Shown here one piece after another: positions 14,742-23,912 of a DNA stretch of 38,050 bases. Source of the DNA: Arthrobacter sp. ov118 (GTDB lineage Bacteria; Actinomycetota; Actinomycetes; Actinomycetales; Micrococcaceae). Location of the stretch: the NCBI RefSeq assembly GCF_900116495.1, contig NZ_FPAY01000002.1, positions 434,372 through 472,421 of the forward strand. The letters are read 5' to 3'. The notes beneath the pieces were generated by a model that saw nothing but the letters and a program-made list of their open reading frames with translations, was not told where the DNA came from and did no database searches. The position numbers and the translations under genes were made by a program. How positions within the stretch are numbered: position 1 is the stretch's first letter; each line of letters opens with the position of its first letter.

Positions 14742-15692
14742 TCAGTTAACGGTGAAGCCGCGGGTGTCGACGTATAGTTCCTTGTTGCTGTCGGTCTGGT
14801 CCAACTGGGACACCCGGACCTCATAGCGGCCCGGGCCGAGGTTGACGGACAGCGCGAACAGCCCGTACTTCGCGGCGTCGGCCGAGGCCGTGGCGCTGCC
14901 GGTGAGGTAGGCGGTCTTGGCGTTATCCGCATCAACTTTGAGCACCTCCCAGCGAAGTTTCGCGCCCGGAACGGTGCTCCGGCCGCTAATCTTCACCGAG
15001 CCGTCAGCCACGGACGTTCCTTCCTGCGGATCAACGATCCACACAGGGGCCACCATTCCGGCGCTGCGCGACGTCGGCGCGCCCAGGCGGACATGGTCGA
15101 AGGCGACATAGTCCGTATGCCCGTCGACCAGCACCACCACTTGGACCTGCTGGCCGGAGTCGATCAGGCCCGTGCTGGCGGCGGCCGCCGTCGCGGTATA
15201 GACGAGCTGCTGGATGGCGCGCTCGGCCATGGCCGCGTCCAGGTTGCTGTTGAAGGCGTCATTCGAGACATCCACCGTGATCACGTTTTTGCCCGAAATG
15301 GACGTCGCCAGCTTCTTCGGGTTTTGCCAGGGCGTGAAGAAGTCCGGGTCAAGCGGCTTCTGGGACATCATCACGCGCAAGGCGAGCGTGACCGGGTTGT
15401 CCTGCTCCGGAACGTCACGGAACTCGCGGTAGAGGAAAACGTTGTCGTTGCTCCGACCGATCCAGTACACCGGGGCCTTGTTAGCGGCCTGTGCCGTTTC
15501 CAGCGGCGCGCTGGTGGTGGGAGCGCCGGACGCCGGCGCCGGAATGAGCTCGGACGGGCTGCTCGAGTTCGTAATGCCGTCCTGCTGTGTCGCCACGCAG
15601 CCGGAGAGGACCAGCGTGGCCGGCAACATGAGCACCAGGACGGCGCGCCGGAGCCGCCGCGCTGCTGACTGTTGAACCTCACGCTGCCTGAT
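14742..15692 (-). CDS. GerMN/Gmad2 domain lipoprotein (start uncertain)
   Basis: The protein has a lipoprotein signal (RRLRRAVLVLMLPATLVLSGC with LSGC as lipobox), a low-complexity linker, a GerMN domain (about VYWIGRSNDNVFLYREFR to VVVLVDGH) and a C-terminal Gmad2 immunoglobulin-like domain (VWIVDPQEGTSVADGSVKISG to GFTVN). Such proteins are anchored outside the membrane; their role outside spore formers is unknown. The start is a problem: no ATG, GTG or TTG lies in frame between the basic n-region and a GTG about 85 codons further up. I place it at the ATC at 15690-15692, seven bases after AAGGGA. A GTG inside the hydrophobic core would remove the basic residues. The gene converges on rsmE. 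Confidence 0.75.
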   Translation of the reverse strand: MRQREVQQSAARRLRRAVLVLMLPATLVLSGCVATQQDGITNSSSPSELIPAPASGAPTTSAPLETAQAANKAPVYWIGRSNDNVFLYREFRDVPEQDNPVTLALRVMMSQKPLDPDFFTPWQNPKKLATSISGKNVITVDVSNDAFNSNLDAAMAERAIQQLVYTATAAAASTGLIDSGQQVQVVVLVDGHTDYVAFDHVRLGAPTSRSAGMVAPVWIVDPQEGTSVADGSVKISGRSTVPGAKLRWEVLKVDADNAKTAYLTGSATASADAAKYGLFALSVNLGPGRYEVRVSQLDQTDSNKELYVDTRGFTVN

Positions 15693-16186
15693 GATGCTGT
15701 CCCTTCGTGTACTGCGCCGCGCCTGGCGGCTATGTATTGCTGGCGGCCGTCCTTGACCGCCATTGGCAGCCCGTCCTTCACCGACCGGGAGGCCCGGCCG
15801 GCGACCTTGGGGCACCCGAATTCCAGCATTGCACACCCATGCGGCGCCGCATCCGGGATTGGCGGCGGCCTCCGGAACTGCAACGGGAACGATATGAGGC
15901 CGATGCAAAGTTGATACATTGTGTCGGCAATTTCCCGACCGGCGGCGGACACACCTGCGGCCGGCGGTGCCCCGCTCATGCAAAGCGCAGGGACGACAGG
16001 TCACGGACGGTCCCGGAGAACAGCGGCTCCCGGCGTTGGCTGCGATCTCCCGGGCGGGCCGGGCTGGCGTAAGATGGAAGGACCCGGTGACCCCGGCCGC
16101 GGACGGTGCAAACCGCCGTCGGTAAGGGACCCCGGCGACAGACCGTATTCATACTGGAGGGGACCAGAGGCCCGCGGGCCAACACC
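15693..16186. other. Divergent intergenic region before phoH
   Basis: About 490 bases separate the lipoprotein gene from phoH. The lipoprotein frame stays open to 16004 but reads as an arginine-rich, unconserved sequence. A -10-like TAAGAT at 16070-16075 could serve phoH, leaving a leader of about 110 bases. I see no other gene or RNA family. Confidence 0.4.
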
Positions 16187-17275
16187 ATGACTGAAGCAGC
16201 GAACGGCAAGGCCCGGTTCAGCGCCGGAGAGCGCACCGCAGGGGAATTCCCCCACTCCCTACCAGGGCTGCGGACGGAGGTGGTCTTGTTCGACGACTCA
16301 GAGCAGATGGTTCAGTCTTTGGGCAGCCATGACGAAGCCCTCCGGTTCATCGAAGACCAGTTCCCTTCCGTCGATTTCCATGTCCGCGGGAACGAGCTCG
16401 CGATCAGCGGCCCGGTGGCCGATGTGCCGCGCATCATGCGCCTGCTCAACGAGGTCCGCGGGCTGGTGGCCCGGGGGACCGTCATCACTCCGGCCGTCCT
16501 GCAGCAGCTCGTGTCCCTGCTCCGCAGCCAGTCGCTGCAGAACCCCGTGGAAGTGCTGACCACCAACATCCTCTCCACCCGGGGGAAGACCATCCGGCCC
16601 AAGACGCTGAACCAGAAGAACTATGTGGACGCGATCGACGCCAACACCGTGATCTTCGGGATCGGGCCGGCCGGTACCGGCAAGACCTACCTGGCAATGG
16701 CCAAAGCCGTTCAGGCCCTGCAGCAAAAGGAAGTCAGCCGCATCATCCTGACCCGTCCTGCCGTCGAGGCGGGGGAGCGGCTCGGCTTCCTGCCCGGCAC
16801 CCTGAGTGACAAGATCGACCCCTACCTGCGGCCCCTGTATGACGCCCTGCACGACATGATGGACCCCGAGTCCATTCCTCGGCTCATGGCCGCCGGCACC
16901 ATCGAGGTGGCACCGCTGGCCTACATGCGCGGCCGGACGCTCAACGATGCGTTCATCATCCTCGATGAGGCCCAGAACACCACGCCGGAACAAATGAAGA
17001 TGTTCCTGACCCGTCTTGGGTTCGGCTCCAAGATGGTGGTCACCGGTGACATCACCCAGGTGGACCTTCCCTTCGGCACCCGCTCCGGGCTGAGGATCGT
17101 CGAGGAAATCCTGCAGGGCATCGAGGACGTCAACTTCTCGGTACTGGACTCCTCCGACGTCGTCCGGCACCGCCTGGTGGGGGACATCGTCAATGCCTAC
17201 AGCATTTGGGACGAAGTGCAGAGAAGCCGGGTCAAGCACTCCGTTGCCCGGGAAGGCCGGGGAGAACGCGCATGA
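16187..17275 (+). CDS. phoH: PhoH family ATPase (PhoH-like)
   Basis: The 362-residue product has an N-terminal region of about 110 residues with a KH-like sequence, then the PhoH P-loop domain with Walker A GPAGTGKTYLA (about residue 160), RPAVEAGERLGFLPGTL, Walker B FIILDEAQN and VVTGDITQVDLP. PhoH proteins are ATPases of uncertain role, often linked to RNA metabolism through the neighbouring ybeY. I choose ATG 16187; the frame is open to 16106. The best ribosome site (GGAGGGG, 16156-16162) is 24 bases away and a palindrome lies between. The stop overlaps the ybeY start (ATGA), so the two are translationally coupled. Confidence 0.93.
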   Translation: MTEAANGKARFSAGERTAGEFPHSLPGLRTEVVLFDDSEQMVQSLGSHDEALRFIEDQFPSVDFHVRGNELAISGPVADVPRIMRLLNEVRGLVARGTVITPAVLQQLVSLLRSQSLQNPVEVLTTNILSTRGKTIRPKTLNQKNYVDAIDANTVIFGIGPAGTGKTYLAMAKAVQALQQKEVSRIILTRPAVEAGERLGFLPGTLSDKIDPYLRPLYDALHDMMDPESIPRLMAAGTIEVAPLAYMRGRTLNDAFIILDEAQNTTPEQMKMFLTRLGFGSKMVVTGDITQVDLPFGTRSGLRIVEEILQGIEDVNFSVLDSSDVVRHRLVGDIVNAYSIWDEVQRSRVKHSVAREGRGERA

Positions 17276-17745
17276 GCATTGAGGTCAACAACGAATCCGG
17301 TGTGGCGGTTGACGAGTCCGAGCTCGTGGCGCTGTCGCGTTTCATCTTCGAACAGCTCTACATCCACCCGCAGGCGGAACTGTCCATCCTGCTGGTGGAT
17401 GAGCCGGCCATGGAAAAGCTCCACATCGAGCTGATGGACGAGCCCGGGTCCACCGATGTGCTCTCCGTGCCCATGGATGAACTGACCCCGGGCACCCCGG
17501 ACAAGCCCACTCCGCAGGGCATGCTCGGCGATATCGCCATCTGCCCCCAGGTGGCAGAGGTCCAGGCCCGCAACGCAGGCCACTCCACCCAGGACGAAAT
17601 GCTGCTGCTCACCACGCACGGCATCTTGCACCTGCTCGGTTATGACCACGCCGAGCCGGAAGAGAAGGAAGAGATGTTCGGGCTGCAGCGCGAACTGCTC
17701 TCGGCGTTCACCGGCAAAGCGGCCCCGTCAGAGACGATTCAGTGA
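17272..17745 (+). CDS. ybeY: Endoribonuclease YbeY (rRNA maturation factor)
   Basis: The 157-residue protein carries the zinc-binding HGILHLLGYDH (three histidines, about residues 116-126) and the upstream TDVLSVPMDE and GDIAICPQ motifs of YbeY/UPF0054. The family takes part in 16S rRNA 3'-end maturation and ribosome quality control. Its start overlaps the phoH stop by four bases, and its stop overlaps the next start by four bases, so phoH-ybeY-corC-like-era is one coupled operon. Confidence 0.97.
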   Translation: MSIEVNNESGVAVDESELVALSRFIFEQLYIHPQAELSILLVDEPAMEKLHIELMDEPGSTDVLSVPMDELTPGTPDKPTPQGMLGDIAICPQVAEVQARNAGHSTQDEMLLLTTHGILHLLGYDHAEPEEKEEMFGLQRELLSAFTGKAAPSETIQ

Positions 17746-19073
17746 CCCCACTGATTCTCGCCGGCATGGCGCTGGTGTTTCTTAGCTTTGCCGCAGTATT
17801 GACCGCTGCCGAATCGGCCTTCAACTTCCTGCCCCGGCACGACGCCGAACAGGCGCTCCTGCACAGCCGGGGCACGTCGCTCAAACGCATCCTGGCGCAA
17901 CCCGGGGCGCACATGCGCGCGCTCCGGTTCTGGCGGGTCTGGTTTGAGATGGCCGCCGCCGTCGCCGTCACCGTCCTCCTGCACAGCATGCTGGACAACG
18001 TCTGGCTCGCCGGCCTGGCCGCCACAGGCATCATGGCGGTGGTCGGGTTCGTGATCGTCGGAGTGTCCCCGCGGCAGCTCGGCCGGGTGCATTCCGCCGC
18101 CCTGGTCCGGTTCAGCGCCCCGCTCGTCCGGTCCCTCTACGCCGTGCTTGGGCCGATCCCGGGCTGGCTGGTTCGGCTGGGCAGCGCCGTCGCCCCCGGA
18201 GCGCCGGCCGATAACGAGGCCTTCTTCAGCGAGGAAGAATTCCGCGAACTCGTGGACCGCGCCACGGAGTCCGATGTGATCGAGGACAACGAGGCCGAGC
18301 TGATCCAGTCGGTCTTCGATTTCGGTGACACCCTGGTTCGCTCCGTCATGGTGCCGCGGACCGACATCCTCACCATCGACTCGGGATCCAGCCTGCGGCG
18401 CGCGATGTCGCTGTTCCTGCGCTCCGGGTACTCACGGATCCCGATCATCGGCGAAAACACGGACCAGATCCTGGGCATTATCTACCTCAAGGACGTCGCC
18501 GCCGTGCTCCATAACCTGGGCCCGGACCAGGAGCCCCCGGCCGTGGACGAACTCGCCCGCGAGGTCCGTTACGTGCCGGACTCCAAGCCTGTCAGTGACC
18601 TGCTGCGCGAACTGCAGAAGGAATCCACGCACGTTGCGATCGTCATCGACGAGTACGGCGGAACGGCCGGGCTGGTCACGCTGGAGGACCTCATCGAAGA
18701 GATCGTCGGCGAAATCGTGGACGAATACGATACTGAAAGCGCCGAGGCCGTGGCGCTTGGCGACGGAAGCTACCGCGTCAGCGCCCGCATGAGCATCGAC
18801 GACCTCGGCGAGCTCTTCGACCTCGAGCTCGACGACGACGAAGTGGACACGGTGGGCGGCCTCCTGGCCAAGGCCCTCGGGCGGGTGCCGATCGTCGGCA
18901 GCACCGTCCAGGTCCACGGCTTGTCGCTGCGCGCCGACCGGCTGGAGGGCCGCCGGAACCGCGTCAGCCACATCATTGCGGCTGCCGTTGCAAAAGAAGA
19001 AACTGACCTTGAAGACCTTCTCGACGAGGCCGCACCAATCCAACAGGGAGTCCTACGTGAGCAAGCAGAATAA
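17742..19073 (+). CDS. CNNM/CorC-HlyC family membrane protein with CBS pair
   Basis: This 443-residue protein has a CNNM-type membrane domain (about 1-150, with hydrophobic helices and the glutamate-containing TAAESAFNFL), then two CBS domains (about 200-320, with MVPRTDI, RIPIIGENTDQILGIIYLKD and VAIVIDEYGGTAGLVTLEDLIEEIVGEI) and a C-terminal CorC_HlyC domain (about 340-425). Family members are linked to magnesium or cobalt export and are often named hemolysin-like or CorC, though hemolysis is doubtful. The GTG overlaps the ybeY stop in GTGA. Its last codons overlap the era start by 17 bases. Confidence 0.93.
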   Translation: MTPLILAGMALVFLSFAAVLTAAESAFNFLPRHDAEQALLHSRGTSLKRILAQPGAHMRALRFWRVWFEMAAAVAVTVLLHSMLDNVWLAGLAATGIMAVVGFVIVGVSPRQLGRVHSAALVRFSAPLVRSLYAVLGPIPGWLVRLGSAVAPGAPADNEAFFSEEEFRELVDRATESDVIEDNEAELIQSVFDFGDTLVRSVMVPRTDILTIDSGSSLRRAMSLFLRSGYSRIPIIGENTDQILGIIYLKDVAAVLHNLGPDQEPPAVDELAREVRYVPDSKPVSDLLRELQKESTHVAIVIDEYGGTAGLVTLEDLIEEIVGEIVDEYDTESAEAVALGDGSYRVSARMSIDDLGELFDLELDDDEVDTVGGLLAKALGRVPIVGSTVQVHGLSLRADRLEGRRNRVSHIIAAAVAKEETDLEDLLDEAAPIQQGVLREQAE

Positions 19074-20016
19074 GTCCGACGGCGAAGCAGCCAACGGCGG
19101 CTACCGCGCCGGTTTCTCGGTGCTTGTCGGACGGCCCAACGCGGGCAAGTCCACCCTCACCAACGCGCTGGTCGGCCAAAAAGTTGCCATCACCTCGGCC
19201 AAGCCGCAGACCACGCGCCACACCATCCGGGGGATCGTGCACCGGGACGACGCCCAGCTGATCCTCGTGGACACCCCTGGCCTGCACCGGCCGCGCACCC
19301 TTCTGGGGAAGCGGCTGAACGAACTCGTGGCGGACACCCTCGCCGAGGTCGACGCGATCGGGTTTTGCCTCCCCGCCAACGAGAAGATCGGCCCGGGCGA
19401 CAAGTTCATCGCCGCCCAGCTCGCCGCCGTCGGCAACAAGCCGATCGTCGCCATCGTGACCAAAGCCGACACCGTGGATCGCCAGGCCCTCACGGAGCAG
19501 CTGCTCGCGGTCGCCGCCCTGGGCCGAGAGGTCCTCGGCGAGGACGGCTGGAAGGATATCGTCCCGGTCTCCGCCACTGACGGCTTCCAGGTTGAAACGG
19601 TGGCCGACGTCCTGATCAGCCACATGCCCTCGTCCCCGCCGCTGTATCCGGACGGCCACCTGACGGACGAACCGGAGGCCGTGATGATCGCCGAGCTGAT
19701 CCGGGAAGCCGCCCTCGAAGGCGTCCGCGACGAGTTGCCGCACTCCCTGGCGGTCGTCGTCGACGAGATCGTCCCGCGTGAGGGGCGGCCCGACGACCGG
19801 CCGTTCCTCGACGTCCGCGTGAATCTGTACGTGGAACGCCCGTCCCAGAAGGCCATCATCATCGGCAAGGGCGGCGCCCGGCTCCGCGAGGTCGGGACCA
19901 ACGCACGCAAGGGCATTGAGGCGTTGCTTGGCGCCCGAATCTACCTCGACCTGCACGTCAAGGTGGCCAAGGACTGGCAGCGGGATCCGAAGCAGCTCGT
20001 CAAACTCGGCTTCTGA
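19057..20016 (+). CDS. era: GTPase Era
   Basis: The 319-residue protein has the Era GTPase motifs GRPNAGKS (25-32), DTPGLHRP and TKAD, and a C-terminal KH domain (about 235-315) with IIIGKGGARLREVG and the terminal KDWQRDPKQLVKLGF. Era binds the 3' end of 16S rRNA and acts in 30S assembly. The GTG at 19057 follows AGGGAG (19045-19050) at good spacing; the frame is open upstream only because it shadows the preceding gene. The G4 motif is TKAD rather than NKxD, which occurs in actinobacterial Era. Confidence 0.97.
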   Translation: MSKQNKSDGEAANGGYRAGFSVLVGRPNAGKSTLTNALVGQKVAITSAKPQTTRHTIRGIVHRDDAQLILVDTPGLHRPRTLLGKRLNELVADTLAEVDAIGFCLPANEKIGPGDKFIAAQLAAVGNKPIVAIVTKADTVDRQALTEQLLAVAALGREVLGEDGWKDIVPVSATDGFQVETVADVLISHMPSSPPLYPDGHLTDEPEAVMIAELIREAALEGVRDELPHSLAVVVDEIVPREGRPDDRPFLDVRVNLYVERPSQKAIIIGKGGARLREVGTNARKGIEALLGARIYLDLHVKVAKDWQRDPKQLVKLGF

Positions 20017-20019
20017 GCC

Positions 20020-20041
20020 GGCCCTTTCCGCGGGCCTTTTC
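20020..20041 (+). terminator. Terminator after era
   Basis: A short GC stem (ggccc 20020-20024 with gggcc 20032-20036, 7-base loop) is followed by TTTTCT. It starts three bases after the era stop and probably ends the phoH-era operon. Confidence 0.6.
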
Positions 20042-20173
20042 TCTGGCCCAGTTCCGGGCATTTTGACGGGCTTCCGAAGCTCCAGCCGCTCCCGAGCGGC
20101 GCACCGTCGGCGTTTTCACAGAATTGGCCACTAAAATGACGAGACTGCCCGATCGTGAAGGAAGGCTCAACAA

Positions 20174-21733
20174 GTGGCTCGACCCCGTGACAACCGCGCT
20201 GGCGGAACCGCCCCGCCGGCGCGGTCACATGCCGCTGCCCGGCATGCGGATAGCGCCGCTGTCGGCGCGGCCCGCCACCTCGGAGCCGCCCGGCGGACCC
20301 CCACCTGGCTGAAAATCGGGACGGGCGTCATCGCCGTACTCCTGGTGGGCGTGATCGCTTTCGGCGCCTACTGGGCAATCCGGCTCCAAAGCAACCTCAC
20401 CAAGGCCCCGCTCAGCGCCGGCAGCACCAAGACCGATACAGGCGTGAACGACTCGTCGGACCGCATGCAGATCCTGATTCTGGGTTCGGACACGCGCGAC
20501 GGAAAGAATTCGCAATACGGCACCAGCGATGATTCAACCGGCTACGGCCACTCGGACGTGATGATGCTGATGGATATCTCCGCGGACAACAAACGCGTGA
20601 ACGTCGTCAGCTTCCCGCGCGACCTCCTGGTCGACCTCCCTCAGTGCACGGATCCGAAGACCAACAAGGTCTACCCGGCCCAGACCGGCGTCATGATCAA
20701 CTCGGCGATGTCCGAGGCCGGCATCGGCTGCGCCGTGGACACCGTCAACAAGCTCACAGGCCTGGAGATCGACCACTTCATGATGGCCGACTTCAACGCC
20801 GTCAAGGAGCTCTCCAACGCCGTCGGCGGCGTGGACGTGTGCATCAGCGACGCCGTGTACGACCCCGACTCGAAGCTGCGCCTGCCCAAGGGCACCTCCA
20901 GCGTCCAGGGCGAGCAGGCACTGGCGTTCGTTCGCACACGGCACGCCTTCGGTGACGGTGGCGACCTCGGCCGGATCAAGGCCCAACAGGGTTTCCTGTC
21001 CTCCCTGACCCGGAAGATCAAGGACGACGGCACCCTCACCAACCCGGCCCGGATGCTCAGCATCGCGGATGCGATCACGAAGAACCTGACCATCGACGAC
21101 GGACTGGCCTCCGTGCCGACGCTGCTGACCGTCGCCAACCGGCTGAAGAACATCGACGTCGGCAAGGTGGCCTTCGTGGCTACCCCGACCGTTCCGGCCG
21201 ATGCGCATCCCAACCGGCTGCAGCTGGCCGAGCCCAAGTCGTCCCAGCTGTTCGCGGCGATGCGCAACGATGTGGACCTGACAGATCCGACGGCGAAGCC
21301 GGCCGCGACGGCCGCTGCCAGCGCCACGCCGGCGCCCGCCGCCACCCCGGCCTATGACAAGGCCCTGCAGCCGGTCGCCGTGGCCAACGGCTCCGGCGCG
21401 CCGGCCCGGACCCAGCAGATCATGCAGGCGCTCACGGCAAAGGGCTTCACCCAGGTAAGCAACCTGGCGGCCGACCCTGTCGCGACGACGGCTGTCTACT
21501 ACGGTGCAGGTTACGCCGCGGTCGCGGCGGACGTGGCCGCCCAGCTTGGGGTGGCCGCCGACAGGGTGCTCCCCGCCACCGGGGTCGCCGGAGTCCAGGT
21601 CTACCTGGGCAGCGACTTCGCCAAGGGAGCGCCGACTGCCACTCCCACCCCGCAGCTGCCCGCGGACATTGTCAACCAGACAGCCGGCGACACCGTCTGC
21701 CAGCAGGCGAACCCGGCACTGATCACTGGCTGA
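20174..21733 (+). CDS. LCP (LytR-CpsA-Psr) family protein with LytR_C domain
   Basis: The 519-residue protein has a cytoplasmic basic N-terminus, one membrane segment (about 46-69), an extracellular LCP domain (about 97-270) and a C-terminal LytR_C domain (about 393-480, VAVANGSGAPARTQQIMQAL and VYYGAGYAAVAADVA) after an alanine/proline-rich linker. LCP hallmarks seen are ILGSDTRDG, the arginine-aspartate pair in VVSFPRDLLVDLP, and ALAFVRTRHAF. LCP enzymes attach lipid-linked glycopolymers to peptidoglycan outside the membrane. The start GTG follows AGGAAGG. It is monocistronic, with a terminator on either side, and has no polymer synthesis genes nearby. Confidence 0.93.
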   Translation: MARPRDNRAGGTAPPARSHAAARHADSAAVGAARHLGAARRTPTWLKIGTGVIAVLLVGVIAFGAYWAIRLQSNLTKAPLSAGSTKTDTGVNDSSDRMQILILGSDTRDGKNSQYGTSDDSTGYGHSDVMMLMDISADNKRVNVVSFPRDLLVDLPQCTDPKTNKVYPAQTGVMINSAMSEAGIGCAVDTVNKLTGLEIDHFMMADFNAVKELSNAVGGVDVCISDAVYDPDSKLRLPKGTSSVQGEQALAFVRTRHAFGDGGDLGRIKAQQGFLSSLTRKIKDDGTLTNPARMLSIADAITKNLTIDDGLASVPTLLTVANRLKNIDVGKVAFVATPTVPADAHPNRLQLAEPKSSQLFAAMRNDVDLTDPTAKPAATAAASATPAPAATPAYDKALQPVAVANGSGAPARTQQIMQALTAKGFTQVSNLAADPVATTAVYYGAGYAAVAADVAAQLGVAADRVLPATGVAGVQVYLGSDFAKGAPTATPTPQLPADIVNQTAGDTVCQQANPALITG

Positions 21734-21788
21734 GGCCGCGGCACCCAGCACGCTCTGGCGCCTACGGCGACGGACTGCCGCGAACGGC

Positions 21789-21826
21789 GAAGGGCCGGCC
21801 CGGGGAAACCCCGTGGCCGGCCCTTC
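21789..21826. terminator. Bidirectional terminator hairpin between LCP gene and M13 peptidase gene
   Basis: A 12-bp perfect outer stem (21789-21800 with 21815-21826, arms gaagggccggcc and ggccggcccttc) encloses an inner gggg-aaa-cccc hairpin. It lies between two convergent genes. On the plus strand it is followed by the partly T-rich agctttc. A shared terminator is the natural reading. Confidence 0.75.
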
Positions 21827-21844
21827 AGCTTTCACAGACGCAGG

Positions 21845-23797
21845 TCACCAGATGCTGACGCGCTCCTGCGGCGGCATCCACATGCCGTCCTGCTCGGTAA
21901 CGCCGAACGCTTCGTGGAAGGCGTCCAGGTTCTTGGCGATCGCATTCGTACGGAATTCGTTGGGGGAGTGCGGGTCTGTCGCCAGGCGGCGGATGGCCTC
22001 CTCAGTCCGGATCACCTGGCGCCACCCGGCCGCCCAGGACGCGAAGAACCGCTGGAACCCCGTCATCCCGTCCAGCACCGGCGGTTCCTGGCCGTCGAGG
22101 CTGATCAGGTAGGCCTTGTAGCCAATGGTGAGGCCACCGAGGTCACCGATGTTCTCGCCCAGCGTGAGCTTGCCGTTGACGTTGTGGCCGGGCGCGGCCG
22201 TGGGGGAGAGGGCATCGAACTGCGCCACCAGCCTGGACGCCAGGGCCTCAAAGGCGGTCCGGTCGTCCTGGGTCCACCAGTTCCGGAGCAGGCCGCTGCC
22301 GTCGTACTGGGAACCCTGGTCATCGAAGCCGTGCCCGATTTCGTGGCCGATCACGGCGCCGATGCCGCCGTAGTTGACGGCGTCGTCGGCGTCAGCCGTG
22401 AAGAACGGAGGCTGTAGCATGGCGGCAGGGAACACGATCTCGTTGAGCAGCGGGTGGTAGTAGGCGTTGACCGTCTGCGGGGTCATCAGCCATTTTTCCC
22501 GGTCCACCGGCTTGCCGACCTCATCAAGGTGGCGGTCGACGTCGGCGCTGTGCGCGCGCTCCACGTTACCGAGAAGATCGTCCGGGTCCACCTCCACCGC
22601 GGAGTAGTCGATCCATTTGTCCGGGAAGCCGATCTTGGCGCGGAAGGAGTCCAGCTTCTTGAGCGCTTCAAGCTTGGTTTCCTCACCCATCCATTCCAGC
22701 CCCGTAATGGACTCCCGGTACGCCTCGATCAGGTTGGCCACGAGGGTCTGCATGCGGGCCTTGTGCCCGTCCGGGAAATGCCGGGCCACGTAGATCTGCC
22801 CGACGGCCTCGCCGAGGGCCGCCTCGACCACCGCGACGCCGCGCTTCCAGCGGTCCTTGATCCGCGGCGTCCCGCTGAGGGTGGTGCCGTAGAAGGCAAA
22901 GTTGGCGTCCACGAACTCGGACGACAGATAAGGGGCCGCCGCACTGACAACACGCATGGCCAGCCATTCCTGCCAAGTTGCCAGCGGTTCGGTGCTCAGC
23001 AAGGACGCCGCGCCCGAGAAGAAATCCGGGGTGCTCATCACGAGTTCGGTGCGCTTCTCCGGGGCGATGCCGGCGGCGTCGAACCAGTCGGATAGCAGCG
23101 GGAACAGTTCCGCGGCCTCCTCGGCCGACTTCAGGTTGTACGTCTTTTGCGGATCCCGCAGGGTCACGTTGTCCCAGTGATGCGACGCCAGTGCGGTTTC
23201 CAGCGCCACCACCCGGCCGGCCGCGCCCTCGGGATCAGCCACTTCCGCCAGGCCCAGCATGGTCCTGACGTGCTCACGGTAAGCCTGGACGATTGGCCCG
23301 AACTTCTCTTCCCGGTAGTACGACTCATCCGGCAGGCCGAGCCCGGACTGGCCGGTGTAAAGCAGGATCCGGTCCGGGTTACCGGCATCCGGGGCGGGGT
23401 AGATGTAGAAAAGCCCGCCCACATCGGCGCGGAACAGCCGTCCGGCCAGCGCCACGAGTTCGGCCACCGACGTCGTGGCGTACACCTCGGCCAGCCGCGC
23501 CCGGATCGGATCCGCGCCCTTCGCCTGCGCCGCGGCCTCGTCCATGAAGCTGTTATAAAGGTCCCCGATTTTCCGCTCGATGCCCGTGGCCTCCGCGCCG
23601 CGGGCGGCGGCCTGCTCGATGATCTCCTTCACGGCGAGCTCGGAAGCATCGCGCAGGGCCGTGAACGTGCCCTCCAGCGGCCGGTCGTCCGGAATGACCG
23701 TGCTTGTGAGCCAGCCGCCGTTCACATGCTGGTACAGGTCATCCTGCGGGCGGACGCTCGCGTCGATTGTGGACAGGTCGATCCCCGAAAGTGGCAC
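21845..23797 (-). CDS. M13 family zinc metallopeptidase (neprilysin/PepO-like)
   Basis: The 650-residue protein begins GIDLSTIDASVRPQDDLYQHVNGGW, the usual start of bacterial M13 peptidases. It has the substrate-binding NAYYHP, the zinc motif HEIGHGFDDQG near residue 487, the third ligand region ENIGDLGG near 545, and a C-terminal tryptophan (VSIW). It would cleave peptides or oligopeptides. No signal peptide is present, so it probably acts in the cytoplasm unlike animal neprilysins. The GTG start at 23797 is supported by AAAGGAG. It is divergent from leuA. Confidence 0.95.
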   Translation of the reverse strand: MPLSGIDLSTIDASVRPQDDLYQHVNGGWLTSTVIPDDRPLEGTFTALRDASELAVKEIIEQAAARGAEATGIERKIGDLYNSFMDEAAAQAKGADPIRARLAEVYATTSVAELVALAGRLFRADVGGLFYIYPAPDAGNPDRILLYTGQSGLGLPDESYYREEKFGPIVQAYREHVRTMLGLAEVADPEGAAGRVVALETALASHHWDNVTLRDPQKTYNLKSAEEAAELFPLLSDWFDAAGIAPEKRTELVMSTPDFFSGAASLLSTEPLATWQEWLAMRVVSAAAPYLSSEFVDANFAFYGTTLSGTPRIKDRWKRGVAVVEAALGEAVGQIYVARHFPDGHKARMQTLVANLIEAYRESITGLEWMGEETKLEALKKLDSFRAKIGFPDKWIDYSAVEVDPDDLLGNVERAHSADVDRHLDEVGKPVDREKWLMTPQTVNAYYHPLLNEIVFPAAMLQPPFFTADADDAVNYGGIGAVIGHEIGHGFDDQGSQYDGSGLLRNWWTQDDRTAFEALASRLVAQFDALSPTAAPGHNVNGKLTLGENIGDLGGLTIGYKAYLISLDGQEPPVLDGMTGFQRFFASWAAGWRQVIRTEEAIRRLATDPHSPNEFRTNAIAKNLDAFHEAFGVTEQDGMWMPPQERVSIW

Positions 23798-23900
23798 GGA
23801 CGCTCCTTTGAGAGGCAGGCCCGCCCCGGAGTTGGTCGCGGCGCCGGGTCTGCATAGTGGACGTTGCGGTGTCTGGCTCCTTCATCTTACGCACCCGTGT

Positions 23901-23906
23901 TACTGT
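23901..23906 (+). promoter_or_regulatory. -10 element of the leuA leader transcript (probably leaderless)
   Basis: TACTGT at 23901-23906 fits TAnnnT and ends six bases before the leader-peptide GTG at 23913. Transcription would begin at or next to that G, which predicts a leaderless mRNA for the leader peptide. The -35 region has no good match. Confidence 0.5.
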
Positions 23907-23912
23907 GAAAAG

